A DNA stretch of 11,181 bases from CAYLZN01 sp964387935 (GTDB taxonomy: Bacteria > Acidobacteriota > Vicinamibacteria > Vicinamibacterales > JAFNAJ01). Position 1 is the first letter of the stretch. Every line of letters starts with the position of its first letter. Of this stretch, positions 1 through 4,745 are shown in pieces. Position numbers and translations under genes: made by a program. Location: positions 1 to 11,181 of the forward strand of contig CAYLZN010000193.1 in NCBI GenBank assembly GCA_964387935.1. The letters are read 5' to 3'. A model generated the notes under the pieces. The model made no database searches. It was not told the origin of the DNA and worked only from the letters and a program-made list of their open reading frames with translations.

Positions 1-752
1 ATGACATGATCGCGAAGTTCGGCGCGGACGCCTTGCGGACCTATGTGATGTTCGTCGCGCCGCCCGAGAAGGAAGTCGAGTGGACCGACGCGGGCCTCGA
101 GGGCAGCTTCCGGTTCCTCGCGCGCGTGTGGCGGCTCGTGGAGCCGATGACCACCGCGCTCGCCGACGGGCGAATCCCGGCACCCGGTGGCCCGGATCTG
201 AACGACGCCGACCGCGCGCTCCGGCGGAAGACGCACCAGACGATCAAGCGGGTGACCCAGGACATCTACCCGCGGGTGCACCTCAACACCGTGGTGTCGG
301 CCCTCATGGAGCTCGTCAACGAGCTCTACGCCTACCGGGACAGCCTGGGTCTGAAACCAGCGCGGCGTGGCGACGACGAGGCCGTGGTCATCGAGCGTCG
401 GGAGTCGGCGGCCGTGCTGAAGGAGGCCGTGGAGGCGCTCGTGCTGCTCATGTCGCCCTTCACGCCGCACCTGAGCGAGGAGCTGTGGGAGAAGCTCGGG
501 TACGCGGGCGGTCTGGCGGCGGCGGCCTGGCCGTCCTTCGACCCGGCCGTGGCCAGGGCAGAGGAACTGGTGATTCCCGTGCAGGTCAACGGCAAGGTTC
601 GGGCGCGCGTGACCGTGGATGCGGACATCACCGACGAGGATCTGCAGCAGGAGGCACTGGCCCACCCGCAGGTGCAGGCGCATCTGTCGGGCAAGACCGT
701 CGAGCGCGTCGTGATCGTCCAGGGGAAGCTCGTGGGGGTCGTGGCCCGATGA
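1..752 (+). CDS. leuS: Leucyl-tRNA synthetase, C-terminal part (5' end outside window)
   Basis: This is the last ~250 residues of class Ia leucyl-tRNA synthetase, which charges tRNA-Leu in the cytoplasm. The reading frame is already open at the window edge. The first complete residues (D-M-I-A-K-F-G-A-D-A-L-R) match the segment that lies just after the KMSKS loop in this family, so the Rossmann catalytic core and the CP1 editing domain lie outside. What remains is the helical anticodon-binding domain (including the typical stretch around MSPFTPHLSEELW near residue 150) and the small C-terminal domain with VNGKVRARVTV, which contacts the tRNA elbow. The ending VQGKLVGVVAR is the usual LeuRS terminus, so the 3' end looks intact. 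The TGA stop overlaps the ATG of the next gene (ATGA), which suggests translational coupling with lptE. Identity is secure from the motifs; nothing unusual is seen. Confidence 0.97.
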   Translation, partial: DMIAKFGADALRTYVMFVAPPEKEVEWTDAGLEGSFRFLARVWRLVEPMTTALADGRIPAPGGPDLNDADRALRRKTHQTIKRVTQDIYPRVHLNTVVSALMELVNELYAYRDSLGLKPARRGDDEAVVIERRESAAVLKEAVEALVLLMSPFTPHLSEELWEKLGYAGGLAAAAWPSFDPAVARAEELVIPVQVNGKVRARVTVDADITDEDLQQEALAHPQVQAHLSGKTVERVVIVQGKLVGVVAR

Positions 753-1291
753 GCGCGCGTGTCTGGCGCCCGCTCGCGATGTGGCTGGTCGTCCTCGGGG
801 CGGCCGGGTGCGGGTACGCGCTCTCCGGCCGTGGGTCGTTCCTGCCGGACTACATCCAGACGATCGGGATTCCCGCGTTCGTCAACAACACGACCGTGTT
901 CGACCTCGAACAGCCGCTCACCCAGCGGGTTCGCCAGGAGTTCATCGGCCGGGGCCGGTATCGGGTGGTGCCTGGCACCACGGGTGCGGACGCCGTACTC
1001 ACGGGCACCGTGACGTCGGTCAGCATCGCGCCCTCGGCGTTCAACGACCAGCAGCTCGCCACGCGCTACGCCGTGACCGTCGTGATGAAATTCGAGTTCC
1101 GCGACGTCCGCGAGAACAAGATCCTCTGGGAGAATCCCGCCCTGTTCTTCAGGGACGAGATCGACCTGCCGTCCGGGAGCACCGCCGCGCCCGATGCCAA
1201 CGCGTTCTTCGGCCAGGAGGGTGCCGCGGTCATCCGCCTGTCGGAGAACTTCGCCAAGAGCGTGGTGACGTCCATCCTCGAGGCGTTCTAG
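749..1291 (+). CDS. lptE: LPS-assembly lipoprotein LptE-like
   Basis: This 180-residue protein is probably the outer-membrane lipoprotein LptE, the plug partner of LptD in placing lipopolysaccharide on the cell surface. It begins with a short basic stretch, a hydrophobic segment (about residues 9-19) and a cysteine at residue 21 in GAAGC-GYAL, a lipoprotein signal. The -3 position is Ala rather than the preferred Leu, so the lipobox is slightly atypical. After it comes the family pattern: LPDYIQTIGIPAF, NNTT, then EQPLTQRVRQEF and GRYRVV, followed by a TGTV beta strand. The position between leuS and holA is the classical lptE location and supports the call, since the family is weakly conserved in sequence. 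The start is fixed by the 4-nt ATGA overlap with leuS; there is a purine-rich GGGGG stretch about 10 nt upstream inside leuS. Translation is probably coupled to leuS. Confidence 0.87.
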   Translation: MSARVWRPLAMWLVVLGAAGCGYALSGRGSFLPDYIQTIGIPAFVNNTTVFDLEQPLTQRVRQEFIGRGRYRVVPGTTGADAVLTGTVTSVSIAPSAFNDQQLATRYAVTVVMKFEFRDVRENKILWENPALFFRDEIDLPSGSTAAPDANAFFGQEGAAVIRLSENFAKSVVTSILEAF

Positions 1292-1305
1292 CGCGTCCGG
1301 GTTCC

Positions 1306-2379
1306 ATGCCGGTCCTGCAGGAGTCCCAGACCCTCGCCGCCCTGAAGAAGGGCGATGTGGCGCCGGTCTACCTCCTCGTCGGCGACGACGAGGTGGGCAA
1401 GGCACGCCTCGTGGACGCGCTGAGCGCTCAGGTACCCGAAGACCTGCAGGCGTTCAACCTCGAACGGTGGTACGCCAACGAGAAGCCCCTGGACCAGATC
1501 GTCTCGGCCGCCCGCACGCTGCCGCTGCTCGGTGACCGACGTGTCGTGCTGGTGCTGCGGTGCGAGGCCTTCCTCAAGACGAAGCGCAAGGCCGGTGCGA
1601 CAGACGAGGAACGCGCAGCCGAGGACGCCGGAGAGGCGTCGGACTCGGCCGACACCTCCGCGAGCGGCACGACTGGAGCGCTGGAGCGTTACCTCACGTC
1701 ACCGCCGGCCGAGACGTGCCTGGTGCTGGTCGCGGCCGACCTGACGCGCAACACGCGGCTCGCGAAGCTGCTGCTGAAGTCCGCCGTCGTTGTCGAGTTC
1801 TGGGGGCTGAAGTCGGACCGTGAGGCCCGGGGACCGGAGGTCCAGGCGGCGCTCACCGCGGCCGAGGCGTACGTGCGGCAGTGGACGCGGGACGCGGGCC
1901 TCCGCATCGGCCCGGACGCCGTGGCGATCCTGCTCGAGCATGCCGGCACTGACATTGCCGTGCTGCGCGGCGACTGCGAGCGGGTCGTCACGTACTGCCT
2001 TGGCCGCACGGAGGTCACCGCACAGGACGTCAGAGCGGTGGTGGCGGGAGCCGTGCAGCTCAGCCCGTGGACGTTGACCAACGCCATCGAGGAAGGTGAC
2101 GTGCGAGAGGCGCTCCGGCAATTGCGCCTCGGCTTCGACGCTGGACAGTCCCCGTGGATGGTGCTGGGACAGCTCGGGTGGTTCGTGCGGACCCGGCTCG
2201 CGCAGCGGGCGCCGGCGCGACTCACGCCGGCCGTCGAGGCCCTGTTTCGCACGGACACCGCGCTCAAGTCCTCCGGCGGGGAGCCCGAGGTGCTGCTCGA
2301 ACGGCTGGTGGTGGAGCTGTGCGGGGAGGGGGGGCGGCGGGCCGGCGGGGCCCGCCCCTGGGGCAGGAACCAACCCTAA
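1306..2379 (+). CDS. holA: DNA polymerase III subunit delta
   Basis: This 357-residue protein is the delta subunit of the DNA polymerase III clamp loader, the wrench that opens the beta sliding clamp. Features seen: the N-terminal opening typical of HolA (APVYLLVGDDEVGKARLVDAL, residues 19-39), a LPLLGDRRVVLVL strand (72-84), a Sensor-like region LVAADLTRNTRLAKLL (141-156), and the C-terminal collar helices containing SPWTLTNAIEEGD and SPWMVLGQLGWFVRTRL. Delta does not hydrolyse ATP, and no good Walker A is present. Residues about 93-122 are an acidic, Ala/Ser/Thr-rich low-complexity insert, and the last ~20 residues are Gly/Arg-rich and encoded by very GC-rich DNA. The ATG at 1306 follows lptE by 14 nt; no good Shine-Dalgarno is visible, so coupling to lptE is likely. 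The open frame continues upstream, but the family N-terminus supports this start. Confidence 0.92.
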   Translation: MPVLQESQTLAALKKGDVAPVYLLVGDDEVGKARLVDALSAQVPEDLQAFNLERWYANEKPLDQIVSAARTLPLLGDRRVVLVLRCEAFLKTKRKAGATDEERAAEDAGEASDSADTSASGTTGALERYLTSPPAETCLVLVAADLTRNTRLAKLLLKSAVVVEFWGLKSDREARGPEVQAALTAAEAYVRQWTRDAGLRIGPDAVAILLEHAGTDIAVLRGDCERVVTYCLGRTEVTAQDVRAVVAGAVQLSPWTLTNAIEEGDVREALRQLRLGFDAGQSPWMVLGQLGWFVRTRLAQRAPARLTPAVEALFRTDTALKSSGGEPEVLLERLVVELCGEGGRRAGGARPWGRNQP

Positions 2380-2401
2380 TCGGACGAACGGCGGGCGGCG
2401 A

Positions 2402-2674
2402 TCAGGCGCTCGCGGACTTGGAGGCCAGCTGCTTCATCAGGCGCGACTTGTAGCGGCTGCCGGCGTTGTCGTGGATGATGCCCTTGCCAACCAGCTTGTC
2501 GATGAGAGACATGGTGCCCGGCAGGGCCGCCTTGGCCTCGTCGGCCTTGCCGCCGCTGATCGACGTGCGGATGGTCTTCAGAGCCTTCCTGAGCTGGCTG
2601 CGGTACTGACGGTTGCGCTCCCGGCGCGCCTCGCTCTGCTTGTGTGCCTTGATCGCGGAATCGTGATTTGCCAC
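2402..2674 (-). CDS. rpsT: 30S ribosomal protein S20 (GTG start)
   Basis: This 90-residue basic protein is ribosomal protein S20, a primary 16S rRNA-binding protein of the 30S subunit. The N-terminal pattern (ANHDSAIKAHKQSEARRERNR) and the three-helix basic sequence with RYKSRLMKQL near the C-terminus are those of the bS20 family, and the length is typical. The start codon is GTG, chosen because the S20 N-terminus begins directly after it; the frame stays open upstream but that part does not resemble S20. A weak GAGGA Shine-Dalgarno lies about 10 nt upstream, inside a small hairpin. The gene converges with holA, with only 22 nt between the stop codons, and lies downstream of the S4-domain gene on the same strand, with a leader and promoter-like sequence of its own. 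A non-AUG start recalls E. coli rpsT (UUG start), whose translation is autoregulated by S20. Confidence 0.97.
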   Translation of the reverse strand: MANHDSAIKAHKQSEARRERNRQYRSQLRKALKTIRTSISGGKADEAKAALPGTMSLIDKLVGKGIIHDNAGSRYKSRLMKQLASKSASA

Positions 2675-2705
2675 GGACTCGAATCCTCGCTGATGGGTTG
2701 TGCCA

Positions 2706-2735
2706 GGCGTGGGCCATCCCTGGGCGGCCCACGCC
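2706..2735 (-). promoter_or_regulatory. Perfect inverted repeat in the rpsT leader
   Basis: A perfect 10-bp inverted repeat (GGCGTGGGCC at 2706-2715 and GGCCCACGCC at 2726-2735) with a 10-nt loop lies about 32 nt upstream of the rpsT start, within the expected 5' leader. A second, smaller one (GCCCT/AGGGC, 2733-2744) adjoins it. The leader is therefore strongly structured. A role in S20 feedback control is an inference; no S20 target structure is demonstrated. Confidence 0.5.
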
Positions 2736-2773
2736 CTCCAGGGCAGGCGGCCACAGGGCCCTGGAAACTCCAA

Positions 2774-2782
2774 AGTATAGCA
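2774..2782 (-). promoter_or_regulatory. Extended -10 promoter element for rpsT
   Basis: On the - strand this reads TGCTATACT: a TGn extension followed by TATACT, 5 of 6 matches to the sigma-70 -10 consensus. No convincing -35 box is seen at 16-18 nt, as is common for extended -10 promoters. Transcription would start near 2767, giving a leader of about 90 nt before the rpsT GTG codon. Confidence 0.5.
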
Positions 2783-2899
2783 CAGAGTCTGACAGGACCG
2801 ACCTCCGGGTGGGCCACGGGGCCGAGTTCACCAGCCCGGTCGTGGCACAACGCCCGTGACGGCCCGGCGTGAGTCGCGAGCCACCCGCCGTGCGCCGGC

Positions 2900-3307
2900 C
2901 TACCCGTCCTCGCCGGTCTTCATCCGCCGCAGCGCCCGCCGCTCCCGCCGGTCCGGAGCACGCGTGGTCGAGGGCTTGGGCCGCATCCACGCCGCCATCC
3001 GCCGCAGTTCCAGTTGCTCGGGCGTGGGCGGCGGGGTCAGATCCTCGTAGAGGAGCCGCGCGTCCGCCCTGGCGACGTGCCGGTCCGCCAGGCCCCGGAC
3101 CACGACCCGCTGACGGCGGCCCTCCGACCGGTGGATCACGAGGTCGTCGCCCGGCTTGAGCTCCCGGTGCGGCTTGGCCCGTTGGCCGTTCACCTCCACG
3201 CGCCCCAACTGACACGCCTTCTGGGCTTCCGACCGCGTGCGGAACAGGCAGGCGACGTCCAGCCACACGTCGAGTCGCACCCGCCCGGGGCCGCCGTCGC
3301 TGCTCAT
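2900..3307 (-). CDS. S4-domain RNA-binding protein, Hsp15-like
   Basis: This 135-residue, very basic protein has an S4 RNA-binding domain at residues ~10-60 (VRLDVWLDVACLFRTRSEAQ, then GRVEVNGQRAKP and the LKPGDDL turn). Its C-terminal part also follows the E. coli Hsp15 (HslR) layout: ADARLLYEDL, a helical stretch, then PDRRERRALRRMKTGE. In E. coli, Hsp15 binds free 50S subunits that carry a stranded nascent chain on tRNA and helps recycle them; the same role here is inferred. The ATG at 3307 has a GGAGG sequence 11 nt upstream (3319-3323), a rather long spacing. It is divergent from the TerB-like gene with about 50 nt shared between them, and 225 nt upstream of rpsT. The 97-nt stretch between its stop and the rpsT promoter holds nothing I can name. 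The alternative is another small S4 protein, such as the RqcH-partner RqcP type, but the C-terminal match favours Hsp15. Confidence 0.85.
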   Translation of the reverse strand: MSSDGGPGRVRLDVWLDVACLFRTRSEAQKACQLGRVEVNGQRAKPHRELKPGDDLVIHRSEGRRQRVVVRGLADRHVARADARLLYEDLTPPPTPEQLELRRMAAWMRPKPSTTRAPDRRERRALRRMKTGEDG

Positions 3308-3346
3308 GGTGATATTGTCCTCCAGGTGGCGCGCGACGGGTCACCC

Positions 3347-3352
3347 GGAGGG
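3347..3352 (+). promoter_or_regulatory. Strong Shine-Dalgarno of the TerB-like gene
   Basis: GGAGGG six nucleotides before the ATG at 3359 fixes this start although the frame is open for over 300 nt upstream. A TGATATTGT sequence at 3310-3318, a weak extended -10 match (4 of 6), could start a transcript near 3325. The 11-bp odd palindrome CGGGTCACCCG (3337-3347) sits just before the site. Confidence 0.6.
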
Positions 3353-3358
3353 CTGCGG

Positions 3359-3892
3359 ATGGGAGTGTTCGACTGGTTCAAGGCGGGAGCCACGGCCTCG
3401 TCTGCTGCAGGTACACGGACGGAGGCGGTGACCAGGATCGCTCGCGTACTCCAGGCGCTGCCGCCGGAACGCGCCCGCTTCGTCGCCGCCTTTGCCTACC
3501 ACCTGGGGCGCATCGCGCACGCCGACCACCAGCTCACGGACGCCGAGCTCACGAGCATGCGGGAGATCGTCGCCCGCGAGACCGGGTTCGCCCCGGAGCT
3601 CACCGGCGTTGTCGTGGACCTCGTCGCCCAGGAGAGCCTGCTGTTCCGGGGAACCGAGGACTACCAGGTGATGCGGGAGTTCGACGAACTGGCGTCCCCC
3701 GAGCAGAAGCTCGCGCTCATCCGCTGCCTCTTTGCCGTCTCCGCCGCCGACGAGCACGTCGTCGTCAGCGAGGACAACGAGATTCGCCGCATCGCGCTGG
3801 CGCTCAAGGTGTCGCATGACGATTTCGTCGCTGCGCGCGCCGGCGTGCGGGAACACCTCGCGGTCCTGAAGCGCAAGGACGCAGGGACGTAG
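3359..3892 (+). CDS. TerB-like (tellurite-resistance-type) cytoplasmic protein
   Basis: This 177-residue protein looks like a member of the TerB/TerB-like all-helical superfamily. Two related segments carry the acidic metal-binding type pattern of the family: RIAHADHQLTDAELTSMREIV (residues ~51-71) and SAADEHVVVSEDNEIRRIALAL (~128-149), each placed at the start of a helix, with the usual LASPEQKLALIRCLFAV helix between them. TerB of the ter operon binds Ca2+ and is membrane-associated in stress responses, but many stand-alone relatives have no known role, and no other ter genes are nearby, so tellurite resistance should not be assumed. There is no signal peptide or membrane segment; the MGVFDWFK opening is common in soluble members. 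The gene converges with the transglycosylase gene: 16 nt separate the two stop codons, and a repeat array begins 5 nt after the TAG. Confidence 0.75.
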   Translation: MGVFDWFKAGATASSAAGTRTEAVTRIARVLQALPPERARFVAAFAYHLGRIAHADHQLTDAELTSMREIVARETGFAPELTGVVVDLVAQESLLFRGTEDYQVMREFDELASPEQKLALIRCLFAVSAADEHVVVSEDNEIRRIALALKVSHDDFVAARAGVREHLAVLKRKDAGT

Positions 3893-3945
3893 GCCCAGGG
3901 CTCGGGGCTCAAGGCTCGGGGCTCGAGGCCTGGGGCCTGGGCCTC
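3893..3945 (+). repeat. Heptamer-type repeat array 1, after the terB-like stop
   Basis: Directly after the TAG of the TerB-like gene the + strand reads as imperfect units of GGGCTC/GGCTCAA (GGGCTCGGGGCTCAAGGCTC), closing with the 10-mer GGCTCGAGGC at 3920-3929 and then a GGCCTGGGGCCTGGGCC tail. The same orientation relative to the upstream gene and the same closing 10-mer occur in arrays 2 and 3. The opposite strand of this array is the end of the transglycosylase coding region. It has diverged more from the heptamer unit than the other two arrays. Confidence 0.75.
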
Positions 3946-4661
3946 GCGCTCGTGAATCGCGCCACGACCTCGTAGGCGCCTTCCTGGGGTTTCGTATTCG
4001 ACAGGCGGATGACCTCGCGCCCGTCGATGATCTCCACCGAGCGGTAGATGACGGTGCGGGACAGGCGCGTGGCCGAGACCTCGGTGCGCCCCTTGATTCG
4101 GCGCACGTAGTCGCGTGTCTCCCGGTAAGGCGGGATCGTCGAGCCATAGCGCTCGACGGCGCCTGGGCCAGCGTTGTAGGCAGCCAGCGCGAGTTCTTCG
4201 TTCCCCCCGAAGCGGTCCAGCAGCTGGCGCAGGTAGGCGGTGCCCCCGCGGATGTTCTCCTCGGGGTCGTACGGGTTCTCGACGCCGAGGTCCGAGGCCG
4301 TGTAGGGCATCAGCTGCATCAGGCCCATGGCCCCCTTCGGCGACCGCGCTCCGGGGTTGAAGGCCGACTCCACCTGGATGACCGCCCGGACCAGTTCAGG
4401 TCTCAGCCCGCGCACCGTGGCGTGGGAGTCGATGAGGTCGTCGTAGCGGCTTTCCGACACGGTGTCGGCCTGGCGTGTGGTCCTGATGTCCGCAACGCGG
4501 CTGACGGGGAACGTGCGGGCGCCCGGGCCGAGCGGCTTGTCCGAGAGGACAATGGTCCCGTTGGCGTCCCGGGTCATGTAGATCTGCGCAGCGGCCGGGA
4601 GGGCTCCTGCTGACAGAACTGCAATCAGGCTGACGAGTGTCGTCGTCGGGCTCAGTCGCAT
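3909..4661 (-). CDS. Secreted lytic transglycosylase (DUF4124 + SLT domain)
   Basis: This 250-residue protein is a periplasmic lytic transglycosylase that would cut peptidoglycan glycan strands, leaving 1,6-anhydroMurNAc ends. Residues 1-25 form a signal peptide ending in PAAAQ. A DUF4124-like beta segment follows (IYMTRDANGTIVLSDKP, 27-43). The SLT (goose-lysozyme-like) domain spans about 70-195: VIQVESAFNP with the probable catalytic Glu98, then GAMGLMQLMP, the NIRGGTAYLRQLL helix and AYNAGPGAVERYG, and it ends in a family-typical YVRRIKGR. The ATG at 4661 is chosen because it starts the signal peptide; an open frame runs 28 codons further, but only to a TTG. No clear Shine-Dalgarno is visible. 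The last ~11 residues (Pro/Ser/Arg-rich) and the TGA stop are encoded by repeat array 1. It lies 84 nt downstream of alaS and converges with the TerB-like gene. Confidence 0.9.
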   Translation of the reverse strand: MRLSPTTTLVSLIAVLSAGALPAAAQIYMTRDANGTIVLSDKPLGPGARTFPVSRVADIRTTRQADTVSESRYDDLIDSHATVRGLRPELVRAVIQVESAFNPGARSPKGAMGLMQLMPYTASDLGVENPYDPEENIRGGTAYLRQLLDRFGGNEELALAAYNAGPGAVERYGSTIPPYRETRDYVRRIKGRTEVSATRLSRTVIYRSVEIIDGREVIRLSNTKPQEGAYEVVARFTSARPRPQASSPEP

Positions 4662-4692
4662 CGCTGTGGCTTTCGCGGGGAAAACCCCCGGT

Positions 4693-4730
4693 CCGACGGG
4701 CCGGCGGCTCGGTGCCGCCGTGCCGGTCGG
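4693..4730 (-). terminator. Long stem-loop between alaS and the transglycosylase gene (possible alaS terminator)
   Basis: Positions 4693-4730 fold into a near-perfect stem: CCGAC (4693-4697) with GTCGG (4726-4730), one G/G mismatch, GGC with GCC, a one-base bulge, and CGGCGGC (4702-4708) with GCCGCCG (4714-4720), around a 5-nt loop. It starts 16 nt past the alaS stop. On the - strand it is followed after about 8 nt by TTTT within GGGGGTTTTCCCC, which can itself pair. The U-tract is short and displaced, so intrinsic termination is possible but not certain; a processing or stability element is the alternative. Confidence 0.45.
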
Positions 4731-4745
4731 AGGATCGAAAACCAA

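Noticed and set aside
332..1405. 357-codon open frame on the - strand across leuS, lptE and holA
   Set aside because: It overlaps three confirmed genes antisense, is Arg/Gly/Pro-rich without domain features, and has no start-site support.
2336..2356. GGCGGGCC/GGCCCGCC hairpin at the end of holA as a terminator
   Set aside because: It lies inside the holA coding sequence, in a low-complexity GC-rich tail, and has no T-run after it; composition explains it.
2783..2899. tRNA or small gene in the S4-rpsT gap
   Set aside because: No cloverleaf-like arrangement or T-loop consensus was found, and the short open frames there are shadows.
2376..3344. 322-codon open frame on the - strand spanning rpsT and the S4 gene
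   Set aside because: It runs in another frame through two genes with clear family matches; the composition is typical of a GC-driven shadow.
3359..3892. Tellurite-resistance operon
   Set aside because: Only a single TerB-like gene is present, with no terA, terC, terD or terZ nearby. The family has many members without that role.
4659..4745. Longer transglycosylase start (28 extra codons)
   Set aside because: The extension starts at TTG, would bury the signal peptide, and is encoded by the alaS 3' hairpin region. The ATG at 4661 starts a standard signal peptide.
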